Shown: positions 35,469-46,109 of the stretch, piece after piece
How the letters are laid out: each line of letters begins with the position of its first letter
Numbering within the stretch: position 1 is the first letter of the stretch
Source: Candidatus Amarolinea dominans
GTDB lineage: Bacteria > Chloroflexota > Anaerolineae > SSC4 > Amarolineaceae
Direction: 5' to 3'
NCBI GenBank assembly: GCA_016719785.1
Contig: JADJYJ010000014.1
Location: 86,868-150,867 of the forward strand
DNA: 64,000 nt
Notes under the pieces: generated by a model
The model's database searches: none
What the model was told of the DNA's origin: nothing
What the model saw: the letters and a program-made list of their open reading frames with translations, nothing else
Translations under genes and position numbers: made by a program

Positions 35469-37179
35469 GTCAACCGGACCGCCACGTGGGCGCCATCGGC
35501 TCCTGCGCGGCCTGCGCGCCCAACTGTTGCTCTGGACCATCCTGCCGCTGGCAGTGGTGTTGATCGCACTGTCACTCGCCGGCGTCACGCGCCATCGCCA
35601 GGCGATGACGCGCCTGGTAGAAGATCGCGACCGGGGCGTGGCGGCTGCCGAAGCGAACCGCTTAGGCCGCGAGATCGCGCAACAGGTCGCCGTGCTGGCC
35701 CGCCTGGCGGCGACATTACCCGCTGCCGAGCTCCCCGCAACCCTATCAGATCAACCATTTGATGCTATTGGTAGTTTCACCGGTGGCCTGGCCTGGCTGG
35801 ACGACCAGGGCGCACTCGTGGCAGCCTCGCCGCCCGCAACTGCTTGGGCGGCGAGCAACACGGCGCGCCTCCTGGCCGCACGCGCCGCGGCTGTCGGCCA
35901 GACGCAATACGAGACCGATCTGCCCGGTGACGATACCGCGCGCTTGTTGATCGCCGTGCCGGCGTCCGGCGGGAAAGTCCTGGTCGGCGCGTTGCCGGTG
36001 GAGGCCCTGAGCCTGGCCGAAAGCAATCTGCTGCTAGAGGGCCAGATGCAGGGCGCCATGTTCGTCCTGGACCAGACCGGGCGGCGCGTTCACCACCATG
36101 ACCCTGCCGGTCTGGCTGTGGATTCGGCGGTGCTGGGCAGCTTGCCACCGGCCAGCACCGGTTCGACCTATCTGCGCGATCGCCAGGGGCGGGAACTGCT
36201 CGTGTCGTATGCGCACGTGGAACCCCCGGGCTGGACCCTGGCGACCGTCGAAGATGTTCACACGATCACCGCGATGGGCATTAGCACGGTCGAGGTGCTG
36301 CCGTTGCTCCTGCTCTTCGTGGCGGTAGTTGCGCTGTTGGCTGTCTCTTTCGGCGTGCTCAGCGTTGTGCGGCCGTTGCAGGAGCTGGATCGCCGGGCCG
36401 CGCGGGTCGCCTGGGGCGATTTCGATGCCATCGAGCAGCCGGTGGGCGGCGTGCAGGAAATTGACGACCTGCGCATCACCCTGGCCCAGATGGCCGAGCG
36501 CATCCGGTCCTACCAGAGCGGCATGCGGAACTATCTGAGCGCCATCACTCAAGGCCAAGAGACGGAGCGCACCCGCCTGGCCCACGAGCTGCACGACGTT
36601 ACCATCCAGGGGCTGATCGCCCTCAAGCAACGCGGCCAGATGGCCCTGAAAGCTCTCGGCCATGACCCGGCACGCGCTGGTGCGCGCCTTCAGGAGCTAA
36701 ACAGCTTGATTGACGAGGAGATCGCCAGCCTGCGCCAGCTGATCGGCGATCTGCGCCCAATCTACCTTGAGGATCTCGGGTTCGTGCCGGCGCTGGAGAT
36801 GCTGCCGCCCCAGATGCAGGAACGGCACAGGCTGTGCCTGCATCTGACGGTCCACGGCGAGGTGGTGCGGCTGGCGCCCGACGTCGAGATGGCGGCCTAT
36901 CGCATCGTGCAGCAGGCGCTCGCCAACGTGGCCGCCCACGCGCAGGCCCGCAACGTCTGGTTGGATGTGTCCTTCACCCCCGAACACCTCATATTGGTGA
37001 TCCGCGACGACGGCCGCGGCTTCACCCCACCCGATCAGCCGGCCGATCTCGTCCACCGGGGCCATTTCGGATTGATGGGCATGCGCGAGCGTGTCCTGCT
37101 CTACGGTGGGCAGCTCACGATCACGTCCAGCCCCGGTCAGGGCGTCACCATTACCGCGCAGCTCCCGCTGCTCGGCTGA
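35458..37179 (+). CDS. Membrane sensor histidine kinase (HisKA_3, NarX/DesK-like)
   Basis: 573 residues. An N-terminal helix (~20-40) and a second (~278-300, PLLLLFVAVVALLAVSFGVL) enclose an extracytoplasmic Cache-like sensor of about 230 residues. A HAMP linker follows, then the HisKA_3 box RLAHELHDVTIQGL with the phospho-His, and a HATPase_c domain (IRDDGRGFTPP, GHFGLMGMRERVLLYGG). ATG 35458 overlaps the regulator's stop, so translation is coupled. The signal is unknown. Confidence 0.92.
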   Translation: MTPESTGPPRGRHRLLRGLRAQLLLWTILPLAVVLIALSLAGVTRHRQAMTRLVEDRDRGVAAAEANRLGREIAQQVAVLARLAATLPAAELPATLSDQPFDAIGSFTGGLAWLDDQGALVAASPPATAWAASNTARLLAARAAAVGQTQYETDLPGDDTARLLIAVPASGGKVLVGALPVEALSLAESNLLLEGQMQGAMFVLDQTGRRVHHHDPAGLAVDSAVLGSLPPASTGSTYLRDRQGRELLVSYAHVEPPGWTLATVEDVHTITAMGISTVEVLPLLLLFVAVVALLAVSFGVLSVVRPLQELDRRAARVAWGDFDAIEQPVGGVQEIDDLRITLAQMAERIRSYQSGMRNYLSAITQGQETERTRLAHELHDVTIQGLIALKQRGQMALKALGHDPARAGARLQELNSLIDEEIASLRQLIGDLRPIYLEDLGFVPALEMLPPQMQERHRLCLHLTVHGEVVRLAPDVEMAAYRIVQQALANVAAHAQARNVWLDVSFTPEHLILVIRDDGRGFTPPDQPADLVHRGHFGLMGMRERVLLYGGQLTITSSPGQGVTITAQLPLLG

Positions 37180-37379
37180 GAAGGGCCCACGGGCCGCCCA
37201 TCTGCCATTTCTCACCTGCACCTCCTCCCACAGCGCAACGGCGCCCTCGTTCCGCTTCCCACAATCGCGCCGAATGGCTGAGCGCAAGACGCGCCGCCTG
37301 GCGCTGTACATCGCAGCGCCTTTTTCCTATCATAGACCTCGCCAGCCTGAGAAAGTCCGATTTCGAGGTGAGGACTGCC

Positions 37380-37580
37380 ATGCGCAACCAGACTGTTTAC
37401 AAGATGCTCGTCCCTCTGCTCGCCGTTTGTTGCCTGGTGCCGCTCGCGGCGCTCGCCGCGGTGCTCTACTTAGCTGCGCCGGTATGGCTTGTGACTTTGG
37501 TTGGGCTGTTGGCGCTGGTGCTGCTGGCCCGACGACTGATGCGCATACTGGCGCTTACCCCGGACGGCAGTTTGCGGTAA
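37380..37580 (+). CDS. Small two-helix membrane protein
   Basis: 66 residues from ATG 37380 with GAGGAC-type ribosome binding sequence. Two hydrophobic helices (LVPLLAVCCLVPLAALAAVL and VWLVTLVGLLALVLLA) and a basic C-terminus. No family recognised. Directly followed by the beta-propeller remnant in the same frame. Confidence 0.55.
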   Translation: MRNQTVYKMLVPLLAVCCLVPLAALAAVLYLAAPVWLVTLVGLLALVLLARRLMRILALTPDGSLR

Positions 37581-38165
37581 TCTGAAGGTATCGTCAACGA
37601 CAACACCCTGAGCGTGATTGATACCGCGACCAACCGCAAGGTCGCCGATATCGAGGTCGGCCAGAAGCCGGTGCAGGTCGGCTTCAGCCCGGACGGCAGG
37701 TTCGTTTACGTCTCGCTCAACGGCGAGAACGCCGTGGGCAAGGTGGACGTGAGCACGCGCAAGCTCGCCGGTAAAGTCCAGGTCGGTGCCGGCCCGATCC
37801 AGGTCTACGTGACGCCGGACGGCAAGTATCTGCTGGCGGCGAACCAGGGCACGAAGGATAAGCCGAGCACCACGGTGTCCATTGTTGACACGGCCACCTT
37901 CACCGTCCTGGACACCGTGCCGACCGGCCAGGGCGCGCATGGCGTCGTGATCGAGCCGTCGAGTCGCTATGCGTACATCACCAACCTGTATGGGAACGAC
38001 ATTGCGGTGCTGGACATCGCAGCCCGCAAGATCGTCGCCCGAACGCCGACCGGCGCAGCGCCGAACGGCATCAGTTTTCTGCCGCTTGCGCCAGCCCCGG
38101 CCCTGTCGGGTCAGATCGAACTGAAGCTCCCGGCAATGGAACAGAATATGGGGCATGGCGGGTAG
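37581..38165 (+). pseudogene. YncE-like beta-propeller protein, 5'-truncated
   Basis: The frame opens after the TAA of the small membrane protein, already inside a propeller blade (NDNTLSVIDTATNRKVADIE). It continues through about four blades (VGFSPDGRFVYVSLNG; VYVTPDGKYLLAANQG; SSRYAYITNLYGNDIAVLDI) and ends TAG 38163-38165. Intact relatives have an exported signal peptide and seven blades, so roughly the first half is missing. A GTG at 37614 could start translation but the product would not be exported. Confidence 0.7.
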
Positions 38166-38216
38166 CCCGAGAGGGCCTGTGAGTCAGCACACAGTTGATC
38201 CGCCGGAATCACGCAC

Positions 38217-38468
38217 GTGATCAGCGACCTGTGGGGCGTGACCGCCGGCTTTCGCCAGAGCAACGCCTGGCTGGCGGTCCTGACCGGCAACCTGCTGCCG
38301 CCGACGTTTTACGCGGGGGACGCCTGGGGTTCCTTCAATTCCCTGGCGCGGCTGGGCACCGGCCTGTTGGCCGCGTTCGGCCTGATCTTCTGGCTGCTGC
38401 CCATCGTGGATCGCGCGCTATCAGCGGACGTGCCAGGCACTTGCGAAGTGCCTGGCACGTGGGGGTAG
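38217..38468 (+). CDS. Unrecognised membrane-protein fragment
   Basis: 83 residues with one clear helix (LARLGTGLLAAFGLIFWLLP). The last 14 residues are encoded by the REP palindrome at 38428-38460, which shows that the repeat interrupts the reading frame. Probably the truncated end of an older gene; I recognise no family. Confidence 0.35.
   Translation: MISDLWGVTAGFRQSNAWLAVLTGNLLPPTFYAGDAWGSFNSLARLGTGLLAAFGLIFWLLPIVDRALSADVPGTCEVPGTWG
38428..38460. repeat. Perfect REP-type palindrome
   Basis: ACGTGCCAGGCACTT (38428-38442) and AAGTGCCTGGCACGT (38446-38460) are perfect 15-base arms around GCG. This GTGCCAGGCAC-type palindrome is a common dispersed intergenic sequence in bacteria. Confidence 0.8.
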
Positions 38469-38611
38469 ACTGATCGCGGCCGTAAGTAAGTCGCTCCGTC
38501 GCGCCGTGGACCTTGGGGGGTAAATCCAGCCGGGCGTCACAACCCCAGAATGAGATCCCGACAGACCGATTCCGGCCACGATTACACCAAACATCGTACG
38601 ACAAAAGTTAA

Positions 38612-39058
38612 AAGGTCCGCCCAGAAAAGCGGCCTTTTTGCTATACCGGGTCTATCGTTTGCGCTGATGACAGGGCCGATCCCTTCGGTTATGCTGTTCC
38701 TACGAACGGTGAACGCATCTATTTCACCGCCACGAGTGAACGCGGTACGGCCATCACCTACACGGGCGGCCCGGCGTCGAGCGGCTGGATGATGGGGAGC
38801 GGGCAACTGGCGTGTGCCTCGTGCCACGGCACGGATGGGCGGGGCGGCGTACACCGCATGGGCATGAATCAAGTGATGGACGCCAAGGACATTCGCTGGT
38901 CGGCCTTGCAGGGCGAATTCGACCCCGAAAAGTTCCGCCTGGCGGTAGTGAAGGGTCAAGATCCCGACGGCACGCAGTTGAAGTCGGACATGCCGCGCTA
39001 GACAATCAGCGACGACGATCTGGCCGACGTGATCGTCTACCTCAAAACACTACCCTGA
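38612..39058 (+). pseudogene. Cytochrome c-like protein with internal TAG
   Basis: Frame without a signal peptide reads DPFGYAVPTNGERIYFTATS, then the haem site LACASCHGTDGRGG and a likely Met-containing loop (KSDMPR). A TAG (38999-39001) replaces the expected Tyr, after which TISDDDLADVIVYLKTLP completes a normal cytochrome c C-terminus, ending TGA 39058. Without TAG readthrough the product lacks the last helix. DUF302 follows 16 bases later. Confidence 0.7.
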
Positions 39059-39074
39059 TAAGGAGGAAAACCCT

Positions 39075-39488
39075 ATGGCGACTGATATTGGTATACGCGC
39101 TAGAATAAATCTGCCCTACGAGCAAGCCGTCCAGAAAACCACGGATGCGCTCAAGGCAGAAGGCTTCGGCGTGTTGACGCAGATTGACGTGAAGGCCACA
39201 CTGAAACAGAAAATCAACGCGGACTTCCGCCGTTATGTGATCCTGGGCGCGTGCAATCCCCCGCTCGCTCATCGTGCGCTCTCGGCCAACCTGGACGTGG
39301 GCTTGCTGCTGCCTTGCAATGTCACCGTGTACGAAGAAGGCGAAGGTTCTGTTGTCACCGCCGCGGACCCGGTGGAAATCCTTGGCGTCCTCAAAGAAGA
39401 CCCGATGGCGCACGAGGTTGCCGTGGAAGCCAGAACCAGACTGCAGCGTGATTGCAAGCCTCAAGTGATCCAGATGAGCGGCTATTGA
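39075..39488 (+). CDS. DUF302-domain protein
   Basis: A 137-residue soluble protein. The DUF302 fold is recognised from YEQAVQKTTDALKAEGFGVL, RYVILGACNPPLAHRAL and LLLPCNVTVYEEG. Members are often next to copper or cytochrome genes; the conserved Cys residues may bind metal or a thiol, but no activity is known. AAGGAGG lies eight bases before ATG 39075. Confidence 0.9.
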   Translation: MATDIGIRARINLPYEQAVQKTTDALKAEGFGVLTQIDVKATLKQKINADFRRYVILGACNPPLAHRALSANLDVGLLLPCNVTVYEEGEGSVVTAADPVEILGVLKEDPMAHEVAVEARTRLQRDCKPQVIQMSGY

Positions 39489-40029
39489 GCGATGAGCATG
39501 ATTGCCTCCAGCGGGAAACACATCCGACTAGAGTTTCCAGACGGAGGTGCGAGGCTCATTCTGGACTCAGTTTATGTCTTGACGAGTGCGGCTCAGGGCC
39601 GCGCCTGGGTTCGGCGTGGTTTGCGACTTTCTGCGCGCCTGGCAGCCCAGGCTTACGCTGACCGATGCCGACCCACAGGAAGACAGCCGCAACGACGATG
39701 GCGGCCGCACCTACACTCACCTGCGGTGTGCTCGGGCCGCGCTCCGCCATATCCCCTTCGGTCCCCACGAGTCTCTACTTCAAACTGCGATCATTCCCTT
39801 ACGCCAGATGGCTGGAACCCGGGGATGGAACCGGCGCCCCCAGACCGGTAACGCCCCGCGCGGCTTGCCCGCAGCGTTATTCAGGCAGACGCGTCCCGCT
39901 TGACGCGCCAAATAGCGCGGTCGTTCCGCGCCGGACGGCCGTTGCGCCCGGTCAGCGGATGTTATATATTGCGTATCGGTTCTGAACCGCGATCAACACG
40001 GCTGGGTCCCAGAATAGGAGAAGGTAGAT
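39489..40029. other. Gap without a convincing gene
   Basis: 541 bases. On the minus strand 39768-39556 a short frame has one possible membrane helix (VSVGAAAIVVAAVFLWVGIG); on the plus strand a frame from 39492 begins MSMIASSGKHIRLEFPDG but becomes low-complexity. Neither has coding-quality sequence throughout, and either may be gene debris. AGGAGAAGG at the end serves the CopA gene. Confidence 0.5.
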
Positions 40030-42480
40030 TTGTCTAGACAGCTTACATTGCCCATTACCGGCATGACCTGCGCCAACTGCGTTGGCACGGTGGAACGCAA
40101 TCTGAAAAAACTGGATGGCGTCCAGACTGCTTCCGTGAATCTGTCATCCGAGCGCGCCGCCGTGGAGTTCGATCCGGCCAAGCTGGGGCTGACCGATTTG
40201 ATCGCGCGCGTCGAACGCGCGGGCTACGGCGTCGCGACCGGCGAGGCAGACCTGATCATCAAGCGCCTGGACGATGACAACGATGCGCGGCGGCTGGAAA
40301 GCGCCTTGCGCAAGCTCGAAGGTGTGCTCGAAGTCCAGGTCACCTACGCGACCGAGAAAGCACGCGTCCGGTACGTGCCCACGGTCATCAGCCAAGCGGA
40401 AATCCGCCGCTCGGTGGCCGCGGCGGGCTTCGAGGCGCTGGAACTGGGCGGCGATGCCGAGGATGCGGAGGCGGCCGCCCGCCAGGAAGAAATCGACAAC
40501 CAGCGGCGCCTGCTGATCATCGGTGTGATCTTCACCGTGCCGCTCTTCCTCCTCTCGATGGGCATGGACTGGGGCCTGCTACCACCCTTCTTCTACGCCT
40601 CGACCTCAGCCGTACACGGGATGCCCACACCCCAGCCGTGGTTCAACTGGCTGCTGCTGGCGCTGGCGATCCCGGTGCAGTTTTATGTTGGCTGGCAGTA
40701 CTACGTCGGCGCGGGCAAGGCCGTGCGCAACCGCTCCGCCAACATGGATGTGTTGATCGTGCTGGGTTCCTCGGCGGCGTTCTTCTACAGCCTGCCGGTT
40801 GTTTTCGGCTGGTTGAGCGGGCACGTCTACTTCGAAACCGCCGCCGTCATCATCACGCTGATCAAGCTGGGCAAGTTCCTCGAAGCGCGCGCCAAGGGGC
40901 GCACGAGCGAGGCGATCAAGAAGCTGATGGGGTTGCGCGCCAAGACTGCGCACGTCGTACGCGCCGGGGTGGAGTTGGAAGTCCCCGTGGACGACGTCAT
41001 GGTCGGCGACGTGGTGCTCGTCCGGCCGGGCGAGAAGATCCCGGTGGACGGGGTGGTCGTCGAGGGGCGCTCGGCCGTGGACGAGTCGATGCTCACCGGC
41101 GAATCGCTGCCGGTGGAGAAGAAGCCCGGCGATCCGGTGATCGGCGCGACCCTCAACAAGCTCGGCCTGCTCAAGTTTGAAGCGACCAAAGTCGGCAAGG
41201 AGACTGCGCTGGCGCAGATCACCCGCCTGGTGGAGGAAGCGCAGGGCAGCAAAGCGCCGATCCAGAAGCTGGTCGACCAGGTTTCGGCCATTTTTGTGCC
41301 GATCGTGCTCGGGATCGCGGCGCTGACTTTTCTCGGGTGGTACTTCTTCGGCCCGGCGCTGCCGATCAACTCCGACATGACCGTCTTCACGCGCGCGCTG
41401 ATCTACTCGGTCGCCGTGCTGGTCGTGGCCTGCCCGTGCGCGATGGGGCTGGCCACGCCGACCGCCGTCATGGTGGGCACGGGCAAGGGCGCGGAGATGG
41501 GCATCCTGTTCCGCAATTCCGAAGCCCTGGAGCGCGCCGGCAAGGTGAAGGTCGTCGTGCTGGACAAGACAGGAACCATCACCAAGGGCCAACCGGCCGT
41601 GACCGACATCGTCACCGATGGCGAGTTCGCGGCTGACAAGTTGCTGCGTTACGCCGCTTCGGTGGAAAAGGGCAGCGAGCATCCCCTCGGCGAAGCGATC
41701 TGGGCCGAAGCGGGTCGCCTCGGCCTCATCCTCGCCGAACCACAGGGCTTCCGGGCCGAGGCAGGCCACGGCGTGGAGGCCGAGGTGGATGGCCACCGCA
41801 TCACCGTCGGCAATCTGCGTATGATGGCCGCGCGGGGCTATGCACTGAACGGCCTGACAGGCGTCGTCGATCGCCTGCAGACCGAGGCCAAGACCGCCAT
41901 GTTGGTCGCGGCCGACGGCAGCGTGCGCGGCGTGATCGCCGTGGCCGACACGGTCAAGGACAGCTCACAGGCTGCGATCGCCGACCTACACCGCATGGGT
42001 TTGCAGGTCGCGATGATCACCGGCGACAACCGGCGCACCGCCGAAGCGATCGCCCGCCAGGTGGGCGTGGATACGGTACTCGCCGAGGTTTTGCCAGAAG
42101 GTAAGGCGGCCGAGGTCAAGAAGCTACAGGCGACCGGCGCAGTGGTTGCGATGGTCGGCGACGGCGTCAACGACGCGCCGGCCCTGGCGCAGGCGGACGT
42201 GGGCCTCGCGATCGGCACCGGCACCGACGTGGCGATGGCAGCTGCACCGGTCACCCTCATCAGCGGCGATCTGCGCGGGGTGGCGCGCGCCATCTCACTT
42301 TCGCGCAAGACCCTGCGGACCATCAAGCAAAACCTGTTCTGGGCCTTCATCTACAACATCATCCTTATCCCGGCCGCCGCGCTGGGCTTCCTGAACCCGA
42401 TGCTGGCAGCCGGCGCCATGGCGTTCAGCAGCGTCTTTGTGGTCAGCAACAGCCTGCGCCTGCGCGGGCAGAAGATTTGA
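40030..42480 (+). CDS. copA: Copper-exporting P1B-1 ATPase (CopA-like)
   Basis: An 816-residue Cu(I) efflux pump. Start is TTG 40030 behind AGGAGAAGG. HMA domain 1 (~1-65) has GMTCANC; HMA domain 2 (~70-140) has lost CxxC ([18 protein letters not shown]). Eight helices, the metal site [11 protein letters not shown], phosphorylation site [12 protein letters not shown]-binding SEHPLGEAI with the HP motif, and GDGVNDAP follow. A second, separate copper ATPase lies 1 kb downstream, so one may serve detoxification and the other cuproenzyme loading. Confidence 0.95.
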   Translation: MSRQLTLPITGMTCANCVGTVERNLKKLDGVQTASVNLSSERAAVEFDPAKLGLTDLIARVERAGYGVATGEADLIIKRLDDDNDARRLESALRKLEGVLEVQVTYATEKARVRYVPTVISQAEIRRSVAAAGFEALELGGDAEDAEAAARQEEIDNQRRLLIIGVIFTVPLFLLSMGMDWGLLPPFFYASTSAVHGMPTPQPWFNWLLLALAIPVQFYVGWQYYVGAGKAVRNRSANMDVLIVLGSSAAFFYSLPVVFGWLSGHVYFETAAVIITLIKLGKFLEARAKGRTSEAIKKLMGLRAKTAHVVRAGVELEVPVDDVMVGDVVLVRPGEKIPVDGVVVEGRSAVDESMLTGESLPVEKKPGDPVIGATLNKLGLLKFEATKVGKETALAQITRLVEEAQGSKAPIQKLVDQVSAIFVPIVLGIAALTFLGWYFFGPALPINSDMTVFTRALIYSVAVLVVACPCAMGLATPTAVMVGTGKGAEMGILFRNSEALERAGKVKVVVLDKTGTITKGQPAVTDIVTDGEFAADKLLRYAASVEKGSEHPLGEAIWAEAGRLGLILAEPQGFRAEAGHGVEAEVDGHRITVGNLRMMAARGYALNGLTGVVDRLQTEAKTAMLVAADGSVRGVIAVADTVKDSSQAAIADLHRMGLQVAMITGDNRRTAEAIARQVGVDTVLAEVLPEGKAAEVKKLQATGAVVAMVGDGVNDAPALAQADVGLAIGTGTDVAMAAAPVTLISGDLRGVARAISLSRKTLRTIKQNLFWAFIYNIILIPAAALGFLNPMLAAGAMAFSSVFVVSNSLRLRGQKI

Positions 42481-42559
42481 TCGTAAAGGCATGGCCTCGC
42501 ACCTGCCCGAATGGGGGCGACCCAAGGGTACGTCCCTAACCACCTTCAAGGAGAAAAAG

Positions 42560-43081
42560 ATGAAAACTAAACGATTTGCCGTCCTCTTGTTCGTAGCCGT
42601 ATTCGCCGTCCTGGTCGTGGCGGGATGCACGCCCCAAACCGAGCGGATACCCACCGCCGCACTGCCGGCCGGCAAGGCCTGGGCCGAGGGCAAGGAGATC
42701 TTCTTCGTCCACACCGAGGCATCCGATTCCGGCGTCGCCGAGAAGCTGACCAGCATGATGAAGTCGCCCGTGATCTTCGTCCCGTCGCTGGCGAAGATGC
42801 CCGCCGACGCGCTGGCGCAGGTCTACGTGTTCACCAATGGGGTGGCCGGCAAGGGGCCGTTCGGCTTCCAGTCGGACGTATTCCCCAATCCGCCGGGGAC
42901 CGACGGTTACAGCCCGCTCCGTAACATCAACGCGGTGACCTGGGCGGATCCGGCCAAGGCGCGCGAGCTCAAGGCGGTAGCGGAGGTCATGGCGGCGAAG
43001 GACGCCGGGGAAGTCACGATCGAGCAGCCAGGGATCGTCGTCAATATGCCGTTCGTCGTCTGGGATGGTGGAAAACGCTAA
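42560..43081 (+). CDS. DUF7482-like lipoprotein
   Basis: 173 residues from ATG 42560 with AAGGAG upstream. The signal ends VLVVAGCTP. The mature domain has FFVHTEASDSGVAEKLTSMM, KSPVIFVPSL and GPFGFQSDVFPNPPG, a pattern I associate with DUF7482 proteins found beside copper genes. No enzymatic motif is visible. It probably faces the outside near the copper pumps and may bind metal or shield an exported ion; this is inference. Confidence 0.75.
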   Translation: MKTKRFAVLLFVAVFAVLVVAGCTPQTERIPTAALPAGKAWAEGKEIFFVHTEASDSGVAEKLTSMMKSPVIFVPSLAKMPADALAQVYVFTNGVAGKGPFGFQSDVFPNPPGTDGYSPLRNINAVTWADPAKARELKAVAEVMAAKDAGEVTIEQPGIVVNMPFVVWDGGKR

Positions 43082-43085
43082 GCTA

Positions 43086-43226
43086 TGCCCGATCATCCTT
43101 GCCTTCATCACCGGGTTAACCACGGGCGGCCTGAGCTGTCTCGCCGTGCAGGGCGGGCTGCTCGCCGGCTCGATTGCCAGCGAGGTCGAGCAGCCCGCCC
43201 TTAGTTCGCCTGCTGCGCCGGATTGA
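43086..43226 (+). pseudogene. TauE/UreH-like membrane protein, N-terminal remnant
   Basis: 46 codons without a start read [20 protein letters not shown], the highly recognisable first helix of the sulfite exporter TauE/UreH-like family, which often accompanies copper genes. After [10 protein letters not shown] the frame runs into unrelated sequence and TGA 43224-43226. The rest of the gene is gone. The remaining gap to 43425 holds the leader of the next ATPase gene. Confidence 0.6.
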
Positions 43227-43425
43227 GGGCGGAGTGCGATGGATCTCCTGTTTTTTTGATAATGGGTCCACGTGGGATCCAGGCTGCACAACCGAGATTC
43301 TGGCGGTCCAGGTGACCATAGGTCGTTCGGCGTATGGCAATTCCCAGCAATCGGCGCGTGTGCGGAACGGGTTGATCTGCTATCATGATACTTGGCGCAA
43401 AGGCGCCGGGAAAGGAACTGGCATC

Positions 43426-46089
43426 ATGGTCAAAGATCCCGTTTGCGGCATGGATATCGAACCCCAGGACGCGGTAGCAAGCCGCGAGCACATGGGGCAG
43501 ACGTTTTACTTTTGCTCGCCCAAGTGCGTCGAGAAGTTCGACGCCGACCCGCACCGGTACGCGCAGGCAACGCTTGCTGCGACGGAGACGCCGCTGCCGG
43601 TTGGTTCGGCCACGACCGGCTTCAACCCGGCTTTGCCGCTGGTCCGCGTCGAACTGCCAGTGCTCGGTCTGAAGCGGGAGCAAGATGGGCAGGCCGTCGC
43701 GGCGGCCGTGGCCGGCGTGTCGGGGGTCCGCAGCGCGCACGCCAACATCGGCGCGAGCGTGGTCACGGTCGAGTACGACCCACAACGCGCCACCACCGCG
43801 GCCCTGGCCGCGGCGCTCCGGCCGGCCGGTTTCCGGGCCGGCGGCGCGCAGACGCGCATCGGTATCGAGGGCTTGCGCTGCGCGTCCTGCGTCGGCTTCA
43901 TCGAGGAGGACCTGCGGGCGACGCCGGGCGTGCTGAGCGCATCCGTCAACGTCGGCACCCAGGAAGCCACGGTCGCGTACCTGCCCCAACAGACCACCCT
44001 GGCACAACTCCACAGCGTGATTCAGGACTGGGGCTACCAGTTCCGGCCGGCCGCCAGCGTGGAACCGGTTGACAAGCAAGAGGCGGATCACGATCGCGAG
44101 TACCGCAGCCTGTTCCACAAGTTCCTCTTTGCCGCCTTCATCTCGGTGCCGGTGCTGCTGACGGCCTACCCCCAGTACATCCCGTTCGTGCGCGACTGGA
44201 ACATGGCGACCTTGCGCCTGGCCTGGCTTGCCGCGGCGTTGCTGACCCTGCCAGTGCTCTTCTGGTCGGGCGGCCACTTCTTCACCGGCGCGTGGGCGGC
44301 GCTCAAGCACCGCGCGGCCAACATGAACACCCTGATCGCGCTTGGCACCGGCGCGGCCTGGCTCTACTCCACCGTCGCCGTCCTGTTCCCGCGCCTGTTC
44401 CCCGAAGGCACCTCGGAGCCGTTCTACGACGTGGCGGCCGTGGTGATCGCCCTGGTCGTGTTGGGCCAGGCGCTTGAATTGCGCGCCAAGGGCCGCACCA
44501 GCGAGGCCATCAAGAAGCTGATGGGGTTGCAGGCGAAGACCGCCCGCGTGATCCGCGACGGTCAGGAACTTGACATCCCGGTCGAAGAGGTACTGGTCGG
44601 CGACGTGGTGCAAGTGCGCCCCGGCGAAAAGGTGCCGGTGGATGGCGTGATCCTGGAGGGCAGCTCGGCGGTGGACGAGTCCATGCTCACCGGCGAATCG
44701 CTGCCGGTCAGCAAGCAGGCGGGTGACGAAGTGATCGGCGCGACGCTCAACAAGACCGGCGCGTTCAAGTTCCGCACGACCAAGGTCGGCAAGGACACCG
44801 CCCTGGCGCAGATCGTCAAGATGGTGCAGGACGCGCAGAATAGCAAGGCGCCCATCGCCCGCCTGGCCGACACGATCTCCGGCTACTTCGTGCCCGTCGT
44901 GATGATCCTCGCCGTCCTGACCTTCGTCGCCTGGTTCGATTTCGGCCCGCAGCCGCAGTTGGTGTATGCGCTGGTCACGAGCGTCACAGTGTTGATCATC
45001 GCCTGCCCCTGCGCGTTGGGCCTGGCCACGCCGATGAGCCTGATGGTCGGCATCGGCAAGGGCGCGGAGAACGGCATCCTGATCCGTTCGGGTGAAGCCT
45101 TGCAGACCGCCCAGGCGCTCAAGATCGTGGTGTTGGACAAGACCGGCACGATCACCAAGGGCAAGCCGGAGCTAACGGATGTCACCGTGGCCGGCGCCTG
45201 GCTGGCCGACGATCTGCTGCGCCTGGTAGCGGCGGTGGAACGGTCGTCGGAGCACCCGCTGGCCGAGGCCATCGTCGAAGGCGCCAGGGCGCGCAACCTG
45301 GTCTTGGCGGAGCCGACGGCCTTCGAGGCCATCCCCGGCCATGGCGTGCTGGCGACGATCGAAGGCCGCAAGCTGGCGATCGGCAATCTCAAGCTGATGC
45401 AGCGCGAGGGCATCGGCCTGGGCAGCCTGGAGAGCCAGGCCGCTGAGTTGGCAGACCAGGGCAAGACGCCGATGTACATCGCCGTGGATGGCCAGGCCGC
45501 GGGCCTCGTCGCCGTGGCCGATACGGTGAAGGCAGACTCCGCCGAGGCCATCGCCGCGCTGCACGGCATGGGCATCGAGGTCGTGATGATCACCGGCGAC
45601 AATCGCCGCACGGCCGAGGCCATCGCCCGGCAAGTGGGCGTGGATCGCGTGCTGGCCGAGGTGCTGCCGGAGGACAAGGCGGCGCAAATCAGAGCGTTGC
45701 AAGCGGAGGGCAAGAAGGTCGCCATGGTGGGCGACGGCATCAATGACGCGCCGGCGTTGGCGCAGGCCGATGTGGGGTTGGCGATCGGCACGGGCACGGA
45801 CGTCGCTATCGAGGCGTCCGATATCACCCTGATCAAAGGCAGCCTGCGTGGGGTGGTGACGGCCATCGAAGTCAGCCGGGCGACCATGCGCAACATCGAG
45901 CAGAACCTGGTCGGCGCGTTCATCTACAACGTGTTGGGCCTGCCGGTGGCGATGGGGCTGCTCTACCCGTTCTTTGGCATCTTGCTCAGCCCGCTGATCG
46001 CCGGGGCCGCGATGGCCTTCTCCAGCGTGACCGTGGTGAGCAACGCCAACCGGCTGCGCGCGTTCAAGCCGCGGTTCAGCGCCCGCTAG
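43426..46089 (+). CDS. Copper-transporting P1B-1 ATPase with N-terminal YHS domain
   Basis: 887 residues from ATG 43426; the longer frame to 43174 lacks a ribosome binding site. Residues ~1-45 are a YHS metal-binding domain ([17 protein letters not shown]). Residues ~65-140 form an HMA-like domain without CxxC, and ~145-215 a true HMA domain with GLRCASC. The pump core has [29 protein letters not shown] and GDGINDAP. Its high identity to the CopA at 40030 in the pump core suggests old duplication, but the N-termini differ. The cupredoxin gene follows 20 bases later. Confidence 0.94.
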   Translation: MVKDPVCGMDIEPQDAVASREHMGQTFYFCSPKCVEKFDADPHRYAQATLAATETPLPVGSATTGFNPALPLVRVELPVLGLKREQDGQAVAAAVAGVSGVRSAHANIGASVVTVEYDPQRATTAALAAALRPAGFRAGGAQTRIGIEGLRCASCVGFIEEDLRATPGVLSASVNVGTQEATVAYLPQQTTLAQLHSVIQDWGYQFRPAASVEPVDKQEADHDREYRSLFHKFLFAAFISVPVLLTAYPQYIPFVRDWNMATLRLAWLAAALLTLPVLFWSGGHFFTGAWAALKHRAANMNTLIALGTGAAWLYSTVAVLFPRLFPEGTSEPFYDVAAVVIALVVLGQALELRAKGRTSEAIKKLMGLQAKTARVIRDGQELDIPVEEVLVGDVVQVRPGEKVPVDGVILEGSSAVDESMLTGESLPVSKQAGDEVIGATLNKTGAFKFRTTKVGKDTALAQIVKMVQDAQNSKAPIARLADTISGYFVPVVMILAVLTFVAWFDFGPQPQLVYALVTSVTVLIIACPCALGLATPMSLMVGIGKGAENGILIRSGEALQTAQALKIVVLDKTGTITKGKPELTDVTVAGAWLADDLLRLVAAVERSSEHPLAEAIVEGARARNLVLAEPTAFEAIPGHGVLATIEGRKLAIGNLKLMQREGIGLGSLESQAAELADQGKTPMYIAVDGQAAGLVAVADTVKADSAEAIAALHGMGIEVVMITGDNRRTAEAIARQVGVDRVLAEVLPEDKAAQIRALQAEGKKVAMVGDGINDAPALAQADVGLAIGTGTDVAIEASDITLIKGSLRGVVTAIEVSRATMRNIEQNLVGAFIYNVLGLPVAMGLLYPFFGILLSPLIAGAAMAFSSVTVVSNANRLRAFKPRFSAR

Positions 46090-46109
46090 AACAAAGGAGT
46101 ACACGACCC

